From: Pirellulaceae bacterium | Lineage (GTDB): Bacteria; Planctomycetota; Planctomycetia; Pirellulales; Pirellulaceae | Length of the DNA stretch: 61,082 nucleotides | Assembly (NCBI GenBank): GCA_025459265.1 | Contig: JALOQX010000069.1 | Span: 1 to 61,082, forward strand | Direction of reading: 5' to 3' | In this document: one piece after another, positions 8,156 through 18,100 of the stretch | How positions within the stretch are numbered: the first letter of the stretch is position 1 | Layout: each line of letters starts with the position of its first letter | Program-made: the position numbers and the translations under genes | Notes under the pieces: model-generated | Database searches by the model: none | Seen by the model: the letters and a program-made list of their open reading frames with translations, nothing else | What the model was told of the DNA's origin: nothing

Positions 8156-9682
8156 ATGGCCGAGATGACGGCGGAGAAATTTGCCCAGCGGGCCTTTGAC
8201 TGCGACCTGGTCGACGCCCACCAGCTGGAAGCCATTTGGGGGGAGTTGGGCAGTCGGGACGTGCCGCTCAATCAATTCACCGGCCTGATGGTCCGCCGGG
8301 AGTTGCTCACCAATTTCCAGGTCGACCGCCTGCTGGACGGGAAGCGGGACGGTTACTACTACGGCAACTACAAGGTGCTGTACATGGTGGGGGCGGGGAC
8401 GTTCGCCCGCGTCTACCGGGCGCTGCAGCGCGACACCCGCCGCGACCGGGCGGTCAAGGTGCTGCGCAAGCGGTACGCGGACGACTCGGTGACGACCGAG
8501 CAGTTTCTGCGGGAAGCGCGGATGGTCATGCCGCTGCGGCACCCCAACATCGTGCCGGTGTACGAGGTCTTGGAGGAGCATCGTCGACCGTTCATGGTGA
8601 TGGACTTCATCGAGGGGCAGAACCTGCGCGACTTCATTAAGGTCCGCAAGCACCTCGATCTGGAAGTCTCCCTGCGCCTCCTGGCCGACATGCTGGCGGG
8701 TCTGCACTATGCGGTGGGCAAGGGGGTCACGCACCGCGACATGAAGCTCTCGAACGTGTTGATCTCCAGCCACGGGCGCGCCAAGCTGGTGGACTTCGGG
8801 CTGGCGGCCATTTCGGCGGACATGAGCGAGGAGGCCATTGCGGCAGCGCCCAATCCGCGCAGTATCGACTACGCGGGCCTGGAGCGGATCACGGGGGTGC
8901 GCAAGAACGACAAGCGGAGTGACATTTACTTTTCCGGCTGCATTCTCTACCACATGCTCTCCGGTCGTTCGCCATTGTTCGAGACGCGCGATCGCATCAA
9001 ACGGCTCAGTGTGGCGCGCTTCCGCGACGTCACGCCGTTGGGGCAGCTCGTGCCCGGTCTGCCCGGCTACGTGATCGCGTTTTGCAATCGCGCGATGGAC
9101 CTCAGGCCCGAGCGACGGTTTCAGAGTCCCGGCGAGATGCTGGAAGAACTGAACCACATCATGAAGCGGCTCCAGGCGGGGGACATGGGGACACCGGTCG
9201 CGGCACACGACGAGGCGGTGTCGGAGGAAGTGGCCGACGACGGGCTGACCGCCCAGGACACGCCGCTGGAGCGGGAGGGGGAAAACCGCACCGTGATGCT
9301 CGTCGAGTCGAGTATTGCGATGCAGGACGCGATACGCGAAGCGCTCAAGCGACGCGGGTATCGCGTGCTCGTGTTTAGCAGCCCCAGCCGGGCGCTCCAG
9401 CGATTCCACGATCACATCGAGACCGAACCGCTGGCCGACGGTGTGATCTTTTCGGCCGGCGAACTGGGTGACGAGGCGATTGAAGCGTTCAATGTTCTGG
9501 GCGAGGCGGACGCGACCCGCCACGTGCCGGCCATCCTGCTGGTCGACCGCCGCAACAAGGACCAGATTCGCCGGGCCCGCACCAGCGAGCACCGGATTCT
9601 GCTCCCGTTGGGATTGAAGATCCGGCAGCTCCGCTCGAGCCTCTATCAGCTGCTGCAACAGCGGGCGCCCACGGAATCGTGA
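8156..9682 (+). CDS. Ser/Thr protein kinase with C-terminal degenerate receiver domain
   Basis: 508 residues. Residues 1-65 are a helical N-terminal region. The Hanks-type kinase domain spans about 72-345: glycine loop VGAGTFARVY (78-87), catalytic Lys101, HRDMKLSN (193-200) and DFG (213-215) are all present, so the kinase should be active. The usual APE is altered to YAGLE, keeping the Glu. A linker follows, then about 130 residues with a receiver-like strand-helix pattern starting at VMLVESSIAMQDAIREAL. In that domain the phospho-accepting Asp position reads VIFSAGE, so it cannot be phosphorylated in the usual way. There is no transmembrane segment. It faces the convergent coiled-coil protein gene. 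Likely role: cytoplasmic signalling; substrates unknown. Confidence 0.88.
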   Translation: MAEMTAEKFAQRAFDCDLVDAHQLEAIWGELGSRDVPLNQFTGLMVRRELLTNFQVDRLLDGKRDGYYYGNYKVLYMVGAGTFARVYRALQRDTRRDRAVKVLRKRYADDSVTTEQFLREARMVMPLRHPNIVPVYEVLEEHRRPFMVMDFIEGQNLRDFIKVRKHLDLEVSLRLLADMLAGLHYAVGKGVTHRDMKLSNVLISSHGRAKLVDFGLAAISADMSEEAIAAAPNPRSIDYAGLERITGVRKNDKRSDIYFSGCILYHMLSGRSPLFETRDRIKRLSVARFRDVTPLGQLVPGLPGYVIAFCNRAMDLRPERRFQSPGEMLEELNHIMKRLQAGDMGTPVAAHDEAVSEEVADDGLTAQDTPLEREGENRTVMLVESSIAMQDAIREALKRRGYRVLVFSSPSRALQRFHDHIETEPLADGVIFSAGELGDEAIEAFNVLGEADATRHVPAILLVDRRNKDQIRRARTSEHRILLPLGLKIRQLRSSLYQLLQQRAPTES

Positions 9683-9768
9683 CCTGCGGCCACCCCCTCA
9701 GGTTAACACGGCCGGACTCACGCGATTCCATGTCGCGTTGTGAAGCGTCACGAGCTGCGCGGGTCAGT

Positions 9769-10632
9769 TCAGGCCGGCGGTTTGCCCGTCACCGGCGGGG
9801 ACGCGTCGTCGGGAACGATGGAAAGCCCATCGGAAGCCCGCAGCAGGACCTTGTAGGATTTGCCTTTGCGGACCTTCATTGACGGCGCTTCGCCGTGGGC
9901 CGCCCGAATGCCCAACGCGCGGGCCCGGGCTTCGTCGTTGGCGATCGTCCAGAACTCGTCCCAGATCCGTCGCTCGAAATCCGACATCTCGGTGCCGGAG
10001 CCGTAGGCCTGCGGACGAGTGCCGACTGTGTCCAGGACATACCCCTCGTTGGGCTTCTGATGCTCGCCGAAAATCCGGCGAAACAGCACGAGGGACGTTG
10101 AGCGATCGATCTCCGCCCGTTCGATGAACTCGTCGTCGAATTTGACCACCCAGTTGTCGACGTACACGACGTCCCCCGCGATCCGGAACTGCTTGGCCTC
10201 GCCCAAGGGCTGTCCTTGATCGTTGACTTCCACGAACTGGCCCACGGTGAACAGTTCGTTCGTGGTCGGGTCCACATCCTGTTCGAGGACCGTGAGCCAG
10301 CCGACGCGGTGGTTGACCTTCAGCAGCCGCAGCGAGGTGTCCAGTTTCTGGATTTTTTCTTCCTTGGCCCGCAGGTCGACGTGCAGGGCACTGATCTGCT
10401 GGTCCTTGTCCCGCAGGAGTTGCTCCTGCTGGGCCAGCAGTTCTTCCTTCGCGGTCAGCTCGTGGCGGATGCTGGCCAGCTGCTGGTCCTTTTCCTGCAG
10501 CGCTCGATCACCAGCGCTGTATGCCTGATAGCCGAACCAGGCGCCGGTCCCGAGGATCGCGACGACGACAATGGCCAGTCCGGTGCGCAGCAGACTATTG
10601 ATGGTCGACAGGGACTCGACGATTCGAGGCAT
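9769..10632 (-). CDS. membrane-anchored coiled-coil protein, unknown function
   Basis: 287 residues. Residues 15-37 (LRTGLAIVVVAILGTGAWFGY) form one transmembrane helix. Residues 40-105 are a long charged coiled coil with heptad-like repeats (KDQQLASIRHELTAKEELLA, then LLRDKDQQISALH). The C-terminal 180 residues are a soluble strand-rich domain with no motif I recognise (GWLTVLEQDVDPTTNELF, YVDNWVVKFDDEFIE). The topology suggests a periplasm-facing or extracellular coiled-coil rod carrying a globular head. It is convergent with the kinase gene and preceded by trpC on the same strand after about 125 bases. Confidence 0.7.
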   Translation of the reverse strand: MPRIVESLSTINSLLRTGLAIVVVAILGTGAWFGYQAYSAGDRALQEKDQQLASIRHELTAKEELLAQQEQLLRDKDQQISALHVDLRAKEEKIQKLDTSLRLLKVNHRVGWLTVLEQDVDPTTNELFTVGQFVEVNDQGQPLGEAKQFRIAGDVVYVDNWVVKFDDEFIERAEIDRSTSLVLFRRIFGEHQKPNEGYVLDTVGTRPQAYGSGTEMSDFERRIWDEFWTIANDEARARALGIRAAHGEAPSMKVRKGKSYKVLLRASDGLSIVPDDASPPVTGKPPA

Positions 10633-10759
10633 GATGGCATCTCCGCTGAGCCAGGTGGGTATGGGCCGCCGAGGACGGGCCCGCGCGGCCCGCGGCGCCG
10701 CCGGGCTCGTCGCTGCCGCCCCCGACTCGCACCATCATACTGAGGCCCCGGAGCTGTGA

Positions 10760-11554
10760 CTACGCGAGATCCGCAGCACCCACCAGGCTGCGCACGGCGT
10801 GGCCCAGGTCCGGCGCGGCCATGAGTGCTTCGCCGACCAGCATGGCCTGTACGCCCGCCTGCTCCCATCGCTGCGCGTCGGCGCGGCAGCGAATGCCGCT
10901 TTCTCCCACGACGACCCGGTCCGCCGGAATCTCGCGGCGCAGCCGAATCGTGTGGTCCAAATCGGTCGTGAAGTTGCGCAGATCACGGTTGTTGATCCCG
11001 ATCAGACGCGTCCCCAAAGCCAGCACGCGGTCCAGGTGACGCGGTTCGTAGAGCTCAACGAGTGGGGTCATCTGCAGCTGGCGCACGGCCTCCGCGAGTC
11101 GCGGCAGGTCGCTGTCCGAGAGGCACTCGGCAATCAACAGCACCGCATCCGCACCCGCCAGACGCGCCTCCAGGACCTGGTACGGGTCGAGCACAAAATC
11201 CTTGCGCAGCAGCGGCAGCGCCACGCGCTGCCGCACGGCCTGCAGGATGTCCAGTCCACCCTGAAAGAACGGCCGATCCGTCAATACGCTCAGACACGTG
11301 GCCCCGTTGGCGGCGTAGGTGTCGGCGATCTCGAGCGGCTGGAAGTCCGCGCGCAGCACTCCCTTGGAAGGGCTCGCTTTCTTGATCTCCGCGATCAGCC
11401 GGATGGGCCCTGGGGCAGCCAGCGGTGCGAGAAAGTCGCGGACCGGGGGCGCATCGCGCAGCGCCGCGCGCAGTTCGCGTTCCGGGCGCTCCCAGCGCAA
11501 CCGCTCGACCTCCTGCCGTTTAGTCGCGACGATCTGGTCCAGGATGGTGGTCAC
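10760..11554 (-). CDS. trpC: indole-3-glycerol phosphate synthase
   Basis: 264 residues starting at GTG. It catalyses ring closure of carboxyphenylamino-deoxyribulose phosphate to indole-3-glycerol phosphate in tryptophan synthesis. The TIM-barrel signatures are all present: LIAEIKKASPSKG (substrate and catalytic Lys), CLSVLTDRPFFQGG, LPLLRKDFVLDPYQV, GADAVLLIAE, LIGINNRDLRNF and VVGESGI near the end. Length fits a monofunctional TrpC. A longer frame upstream lacks family similarity, so I start at the GTG that gives TTILDQIVATKRQEV. No other trp gene is in the window; purH lies 55 bases upstream on the same strand, so the two biosynthetic genes may share a transcript. Confidence 0.95.
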   Translation of the reverse strand: MTTILDQIVATKRQEVERLRWERPERELRAALRDAPPVRDFLAPLAAPGPIRLIAEIKKASPSKGVLRADFQPLEIADTYAANGATCLSVLTDRPFFQGGLDILQAVRQRVALPLLRKDFVLDPYQVLEARLAGADAVLLIAECLSDSDLPRLAEAVRQLQMTPLVELYEPRHLDRVLALGTRLIGINNRDLRNFTTDLDHTIRLRREIPADRVVVGESGIRCRADAQRWEQAGVQAMLVGEALMAAPDLGHAVRSLVGAADLA

Positions 11555-11609
11555 GCGAATTCCAGTCCGGGGGGTCCGTGGTCGCCCAGCGGCGGAGACG
11601 GCCACGCCA

Positions 11610-13193
11610 TCAGTGTTTGAAGTGCCGCCGCCCGGTGAACACCATGGGCAGGCTCCGCGCGTTGCAGGCCGCAATGACCTCGGAATCGTTCCGCGACCCG
11701 CCCGGCTGGATCACCGCTACCACGCCCGCCTCCGCGGCGCGATCAATGGAATCGGGGAACGGGAAGAAGGCATCGGAGGCCAGGACGCAGCCGGCTGCAC
11801 GCTCGGCCGCCTTGCCGATCGCGATCTCGACGGAGTCCACCCGACTCATCTGACCGGCTCCTGCGCCGCAGAGCATCTGGTCGCGGCAGAGGACGATGGC
11901 ATTGGATTTCACGTGCCGCACGACCGCCCAGGCGAACTTGAGTTCGGCCCACTGCGCGTCGCTCGGGGCGCACGTCGTGACGACGGTCCAGGTCTGCGGG
12001 TCATCGGGCCCGGCGTCGGTTTCCTGCGCCAGCAGTCCTCCGTCGACGTGGCGGAAGTGGATCGTGTCCGGCGGCGTGGAGGTGGCGTCGAGCTCCATCA
12101 GCCGCACGTTGTGTTTCCATTTCGGCCGCGTGGTCAGGATATCCACGGCGGCCGGGTCGAAGCCGGGTGCCACGATCGCTTCGACGAACAGGCCGGGGGT
12201 CGCCAGGAATTCGGCCGTGGCGGCGTCCACCACGCGGTTGAAGCCGAGCACCGACCCGAACGCGCTCACCGGGTCCCCCGCAAATGCCCGCTCGACCGCC
12301 GCCGCCAGTTGGGGCGCGGACGCGGCTCCGCAGGGATTCGTGTGCTTGATCACGACCGCAGCTGCCTGCGGCAGGCTGCGCACCAGCGCCCAGGCCGCAT
12401 CGAGGTCCATCAGATTGTTGTAGGAGAGCTCCTTGCCTTGCAGCTGACGGGCGGTCGCCAGGCGCGTGCCCGTCGAGCGCGGGTTGTAGTACAACGCGGC
12501 GCGCTGGTGCGGATTCTCACCGTAGCGCAACGTGGCGATGCGCTGGAGCGTCAAGGGGAGCGCCGCGGGGAAGTCCGCGGCCTGGCCGCCGCCTGCAAAA
12601 TACGCCGCGATCGCGCGGTCGTACGCCGCCGTGTGGGCGAAGGCATCGGCCGCCAGCTGTCGCCGCAGCGCCGGAGAAAGACGGCCGTCGCGCTGGAACT
12701 CCTCCAGGATCGCCGCATAGTGAGCCGGTTGCGTGGCAATCGCCACCCAGGCGTGATTCTTGGCTGCCGCCCGCACCAGACTGGGCCCGCCGATGTCGAT
12801 CTGCTCGATCGCCTCCGCGTCCGTCACGCCCGGCTGCTGAATCGTGGCCTCGAACGGGTAGAGGTTAACGACCACCAGCTCGAACGGCACAATCCCGTGG
12901 GCCGCCAGGGCCGCCAGATCATCATCGCGATCGCGACGCGCCAGGAGGCCGCCAAAGATTTTGGGATGCAGCGTCTTGAGCCGGCCGTCCATCATCTCAG
13001 GGAAGCCCGTGTACGCCGACACCTCCCGCACGTCCACGCCGGCGTCCTGCAGGCAGCGCGCAGTGCCCCCGGTGCTGTAAAGCACGACGCCCGCCCGGTG
13101 CAGCGCCTGCGCAAAGGCGGCAATCCCGTGTTTGTCACTGACGCTGATCAGCGCACGCTCAAGCCGGGGAGACTCCATGCCGGTGTGTTCCAT
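11610..13193 (-). CDS. purH: bifunctional AICAR formyltransferase / IMP cyclohydrolase
   Basis: 527 residues, the normal length. It performs the last two steps of purine synthesis. The N-terminal MGS-like cyclohydrolase domain has ALISVSDKHGI, STGGTARCLQDAG and GRLKTLHPKIFGGLL. The C-terminal formyltransferase domain has LRYGENPHQRAALY, IKHTNPCGAA and the closing GRRHFKH. The catalytic Lys-His pair of the transformylase (KHTNPCG) is intact. ATG 13178 is an alternative start 15 bases in. The gene sits between the PQQ-repeat protein gene and trpC, all on the minus strand. Confidence 0.96.
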   Translation of the reverse strand: MEHTGMESPRLERALISVSDKHGIAAFAQALHRAGVVLYSTGGTARCLQDAGVDVREVSAYTGFPEMMDGRLKTLHPKIFGGLLARRDRDDDLAALAAHGIVPFELVVVNLYPFEATIQQPGVTDAEAIEQIDIGGPSLVRAAAKNHAWVAIATQPAHYAAILEEFQRDGRLSPALRRQLAADAFAHTAAYDRAIAAYFAGGGQAADFPAALPLTLQRIATLRYGENPHQRAALYYNPRSTGTRLATARQLQGKELSYNNLMDLDAAWALVRSLPQAAAVVIKHTNPCGAASAPQLAAAVERAFAGDPVSAFGSVLGFNRVVDAATAEFLATPGLFVEAIVAPGFDPAAVDILTTRPKWKHNVRLMELDATSTPPDTIHFRHVDGGLLAQETDAGPDDPQTWTVVTTCAPSDAQWAELKFAWAVVRHVKSNAIVLCRDQMLCGAGAGQMSRVDSVEIAIGKAAERAAGCVLASDAFFPFPDSIDRAAEAGVVAVIQPGGSRNDSEVIAACNARSLPMVFTGRRHFKH

Positions 13194-13241
13194 TGTGTAG
13201 GTTGTCCAACGGCCTGCGGACGCCGAAGCGAGCCGCGGCGA

Positions 13242-14765
13242 TCACGAGCCGAAGGGATCGCGATCTTCCTCCTCCGCCGGTTTGGGGGCCGCGTCGGGCT
13301 GGTCCGTGTCCGGTTCCGCCGCGTCCGCCGGTCCTTCCGGTTCCGGCGCAAACGGATCGCGTGGTGCGGCCGGCTCCGCCGGCGCCGCCTCGGGCTTCGG
13401 GGCGGCCGCCTTCGCCTCCGCCGCAGCCATCTCGCCGCCTGTCACGTGCACGGTCGGAAACCACGCGCCGCGCTCCCGAAAACACTGGATGATTCCCGTA
13501 TTCGTGCCGACGTAGATCCGGTCCGTCTGGTTGTTGATGAAGACCTGATCGGTCGGATCGACCGGGATCCGAGAGACCAGGTTCCCGGTCGCCGCGTCGA
13601 GCACGAGGACCAAACCCGTGGTCGTCGTAGTGTAGACGCGCTGTCGGGTCGCTGCAACGAAGCGTCGTGCGGTCGGGGACCACCATTTGGTGCTCCCGTC
13701 GGCGGTCGACACGGCGTGCATCCCCGCGCGGCGACTCATCAGATACACCGTGTCGCCGACGACAGAGGCGGGTTCCGCCATTTCGTCGCCCGTGGAGAAG
13801 CGCCAGGCGACCGCGCCCGTCTTGATGTCGAAGCTGTACAGGTAGCCTGACGCGGTCACCAGCAAGATGTTGCCGGGGGGCGAGTAGACGAGCGGACCGG
13901 CAATCGCGTCGTGGAATTGGACGCGATAGTACACGCTCTGCTTGCCCGCAATGACACTGCTCACCACGCCCTGATCGGTTGGCCAGAGCACGCGGTCACC
14001 GACGACCGTGGGTGGAAACCGGACGGTGCCGCGCGCGTAGAATCGCTCGGCCCAAGGGTTGTCCTCGGGGCCGAAGGCATAGGCGATCAGCCGTCCGCTG
14101 AGCGTGGGCACGAAGACGGTGGCGCCCATCATGGCCGGTCCGGCGGCGGGTGTCCCGCCGACGATCCGGCGCTCGCCGAAGAGCGTACCGTCCTCGGCCT
14201 TGAGCACGTAGAGCCGCTGGCCGTTGACCACCGCCAGGAACTGGTCGTTGAACGCCGTCGGCGTCGTGCGGTAATCGGACTGTCCGACGCTGGTGATCCA
14301 GCGGACCGCGCCCGTTTCGGCATCCAGGGCGTGCACCGTGCCGCGACTGCCGGTCACGTACAGCGTGATGTCCGGGATCACCTGCTGTTCGACCGTCGCG
14401 TCGCTGCCCTGCAGCTGGAGCAGTCGGACGCGTTCGGCGGCGGCCCGCTGCGCTCCGTCCACGCCCCACGGCCGGCCAAACGTGTCGAGGTGCCGCTCCG
14501 AGATCAGCTCCTCGCGCCCGTGCCGATCGACGACGCGGAACACGGTCTGCGATGTCGACTCACTCACGTGCAGCTGCAGGTAGGCTGTTTCACCGCGGGA
14601 GGGTTGGATCCGGACGGGGGCGAACCAGACGCGTTCCAGGCCGTGTCGCTCGGCCATAAGCGACGAGATCAGGCCGCGGGACGATTGGTCGGCGACCGCG
14701 CCCGGGCAGAGGATCACGACGGCCAACAGCATCAGACTCACGACAACGCAGCGGCGATTCATCAT
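13242..14765 (-). CDS. secreted PQQ-repeat beta-propeller protein (BamB-like)
   Basis: 507 residues with a signal peptide (CVVVSLMLLAVVILCPGAVAD). The body shows repeated propeller blades of the PQQ/BamB type: VTGSRGTVHALDAETGAVRW, YSFDIKTGAVAWRFSTGD, HAVSTADGSTKWWSP and LVLDAATGNLVSRIPVD. The last 65 residues are an Ala/Pro/Glu-rich disordered tail with two RDPF motifs. BamB in proteobacteria helps outer-membrane protein assembly; similar propellers serve other binding roles, so I do not claim BamB function. It is exported and starts divergently from the 1341-aa protein gene. Confidence 0.82.
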   Translation of the reverse strand: MMNRRCVVVSLMLLAVVILCPGAVADQSSRGLISSLMAERHGLERVWFAPVRIQPSRGETAYLQLHVSESTSQTVFRVVDRHGREELISERHLDTFGRPWGVDGAQRAAAERVRLLQLQGSDATVEQQVIPDITLYVTGSRGTVHALDAETGAVRWITSVGQSDYRTTPTAFNDQFLAVVNGQRLYVLKAEDGTLFGERRIVGGTPAAGPAMMGATVFVPTLSGRLIAYAFGPEDNPWAERFYARGTVRFPPTVVGDRVLWPTDQGVVSSVIAGKQSVYYRVQFHDAIAGPLVYSPPGNILLVTASGYLYSFDIKTGAVAWRFSTGDEMAEPASVVGDTVYLMSRRAGMHAVSTADGSTKWWSPTARRFVAATRQRVYTTTTTGLVLVLDAATGNLVSRIPVDPTDQVFINNQTDRIYVGTNTGIIQCFRERGAWFPTVHVTGGEMAAAEAKAAAPKPEAAPAEPAAPRDPFAPEPEGPADAAEPDTDQPDAAPKPAEEEDRDPFGS

Positions 14766-15106
14766 TGGGGCTCACTGGGGATCAGGCAACCGATCGGACT
14801 CAGGCGACCCGGCGCGCTGTCGACGCGCCGCGGCCACCCCGGACGCTGGCCGCCGGCACCGGCGCGTACGGCGGCTGCGGACCATGGTTTCTATCATAAT
14901 TGCCCGCGGCGCGCGTTGCACGTCAAAAATCGCCCCCGCGGCGGGCCGCGCCGACGGACGGATGCCACCCTGGCGCAACGGCTGGACCACGTGGGCGCTG
15001 GCCAATACCATGTGGGTCTGGTGGTCGGAGCGGCGCTGGCTCTCCCGCTCGTCGGAGGGCGGCCCGTCCCCCACTCCCAAGCGTCCGTGGCCCGGGGGTA
15101 AGTGTG
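14766..15106. other. divergent intergenic region
   Basis: 340 bases between two divergent genes, so promoters for both are expected. An AT-rich island (TATCATAAT at 14892-14900) could provide a -10 element; a TTGACG on the minus strand lies at 14921-14926 but the spacing (about 22) is too long for a standard promoter, so I do not call one. Confidence 0.45.
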
Positions 15107-18100
15107 ATGGCAGGTCGAGAGCAACCGCCGACGGAACGGCCGTCGATCGATGCCATGCTCGGCTACCTCAACTTCTCGTCCGGGGCACCCGACTGCCAGT
15201 TCCTGGCGCATCTGAACGATCTGTGTGCCCAATTCGCGGGGACGCCACCGGCCTGGCGCGGGGCGGTCCGGGCCCTGGAGGCGGCCATGCCGCGTCTGGC
15301 CAGCGTGTCCGCCACGTTTGCCGACATATCCCAGGCGCAGGCGGTTGTGCGGCTGCTGGGAGAACTGTTGCCCGCCTATCGCGCCTTCCACGCCGATCTA
15401 CTCTTCCACCAGTCGGAGGAGACGCTTTTCGGGGCGTTCTTCGTCGGTCGGGCCTGCGAAGCGATTCTGCAGCAGGGCGCGCCGTGGGAGGAGACGCAGC
15501 GCGTCGTGTCCGGTGCCCTTGCGCGACTGAACGACTACGTGGGCTATCGCCCGGTGGCGACGCTCGAATCGCGCCGCCACGAGGCCTATCCGCACGAGTG
15601 GCTGCGTCCCGTGCCGCTGTATATCCAGGGGGCCGGTGTCGAGTCGGGGCGTTATGCGGCGGTTGTGGCGCGGGCCCTGGACATACTGAGGGCGACGGAC
15701 GAGGCCATCCTGCGGGCCGCACACTTCGACCCCGACCTGCTGACGGAACTGGCCTTTGACCCGCGGGCATACGACTTCGATCACCCGGTCAACAAGCGGC
15801 CAAACTATCATTTTGGCCAGTGGGACCCGCATCAGATCGACCAGGCCGGACGGTATCGCCGCTTCGTTGTGCAGCAGGTGACGCTCGAGGCGCTGTGGGC
15901 GCGCGTCGAGGAGGCCGCGGATCTGCCGCAGGACGAGCTGCTGTTCGAAGCGGCAGCCGTCCTGGCCGGCACGATACTCATGGCCTCGGGCATCAGCGGC
16001 AGCGGACCCGGCGTCTTCGATTCCACGGTCACCCTGGCGACGCTGCTGCCGACCGTGGCGGCGTATCGCGACGCGTTCTACGAACGCTTGCTCGCGCAGG
16101 CGACCGCGGCACATCGCCGACGGCTGGCGCGGGAGGCGGAGCAGCGTCATCAGCCCTTTGGCGCGGCGCGGCAGCACCTCAACGCCTGGCTCGCGCGCCG
16201 TCGTGCGCGACAACTGGAACACGTCCACCTGGCCAAGATCTTCGCCCGGATGGGACATGCTGAGGCGGCCACGCGTCAGGTGCAGGTGGTGCCGGTCGCC
16301 AGCGCCCGGCTGCAGTGCGAAATGGACTGCCGGCTCGCCGCCGGCGATCAAGCGGTCCAGCGGGGGGCGCTGACCGAAGCCTTGACCGTGGCCGGCGACG
16401 TCGTAACCCTGCTGCACCGCGCCATCGACTGCGGCGCGGTGATCGATCCGTGGAATCTGTTGGGGTTTGATGCGCATTTCAGCCTGTTCCCGGCACTGGA
16501 GAACAGCGTCCACGATCATCGCGCCGACGACCTGGTCGCGCTGATGGACAACCTGTTTGGACTGTACGCACGGACCTGGAGCGCGGCGGCGGCCGAGAAC
16601 GCGCAGGAGATCTGCCAGCAGGTGCGCGAGCAGTTCGAACGCACCGCGTCCTGGTGGCGGCAGTTCGCGGCACACGAAGTCTCGAGCGTCGATGCGGTAG
16701 ACGCCCACGAGGTGTTTCGGGCCGCCGAGCATGTCGCCGAGAGTCTGAACCTGTGGCACCAAGGGGGCGCGGGTGCGGGCGACCTTCGGTTCTGGGCCCC
16801 GTACGCGCATCGCTTCAACTCCCCGAACGCGTTCGCGCTGGTCGTGCAGGCTCTGCTGGAACGCGACGACTTCGTCGCCTCCATGTCGCTGCTCGTGCAT
16901 TGGCTCAGCCAGGCCGACCACGTCCCGCTGGAACAAGGCACCAGTTCCTTTGACGCGCTGGCCCAGCAGTGGCTGCTGGCACTCCTGCAGCGGACCCGGG
17001 AACCGGCGCAGGAGTTGCCTCCTGCGGCGGCGCCGGGTGACCTCGTGCGCAAGTTCTTCGAGTTCCTGGAGGCCAACGCCGACGACTACTGGGAGGCGCC
17101 CACGTTCGCGCTGGCAGGTCCGAACGCGACGGCCGACCAGCCGGTTGCCGATCCGGACCCGGCCGACGTCGCCGCAGACGCGGACCAGGATGAACGCGAC
17201 GAGGACGAGGACGAGGATGGCGGGCTCTACAGCGCGGCCTATGAAGGCGTGGTCTACACCGACAGTGCCGACGACGGGATCGACGGCGAGTTGTTCGACA
17301 TCGGGGATGCGACCACGGACGAGCTGTCGCGCGAGTCGCGCCGCATCGTCGACCGCGTGACCTTCCTCAGTTCCCTGGCCAAGCTGTGGAAACTGGCCGC
17401 CGTCCATAATGCCCTGGCCGCGGGGCATGCCCCGCCGGCGTCCGGCGGCCTGGCGACGGACGCGGAAACCGTGCAGCACTGGATTCGACAGACCGTCGCG
17501 AACCACCGCCAGCTCCTGACGCTGCTCGACCAGGTCCGCCGCCATCGGATCCCCCTGGCAGGGCCCGATCCCGAGGCGTTGGCGCAATACGATCGGCAGC
17601 GCGTGGTGAAAGATGCCCTGCTGGAACGGATTGCCGCCAGCTGTGTCGACGTGGCCGATGCCGGCCACATGATGCTCGCCGCCTACGCCGCGCGGGGCGA
17701 GGGGAGCGACCCGAACATCGGTCGGCTGGGCGAGCACTTCGGGGAAGAGTCGGACGCGCTGGTCCGCGTGTTGGCCGCGGTGCTCCAGGGTGATCCGCAG
17801 GCGGTCCGCGACCAGTGGCCGGCGCTGCTGGCATCGCTGGCCGGTCAATCGCTGCTGTACGTGCCGCTCTCGAAGGACGGCGCCGCCGGGCGCGAGTCGC
17901 AGACGCGGCAGTACGTCGCCGCGCGCTGCCGTCAGGTCCAGCTGCAGCATCTGCTGGCGTGGCTGCCGCGCCGCGGCCTGTGGCTCGAAACGTGTCAGCT
18001 GATCGAAACCGCCCGGCGCATGGAGCGCAACAATCCGGTCGGGCCCGGGGCCGTGACGGAATTCGACGAGCTGTTCAAGACGGGCTACCGTGCGCTGGTC

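Noticed and set aside
8018-9658. 546-residue minus-strand gene opposite the kinase
   Set aside because: It mirrors the kinase codons; the plus strand has HRD, DFG and other motifs in frame.
14892-14926. Sigma70 promoter in the divergent gap before the beta-propeller gene
   Set aside because: The -35-like TTGACG and -10-like TATGAT are about 22 bases apart, beyond the normal spacing.
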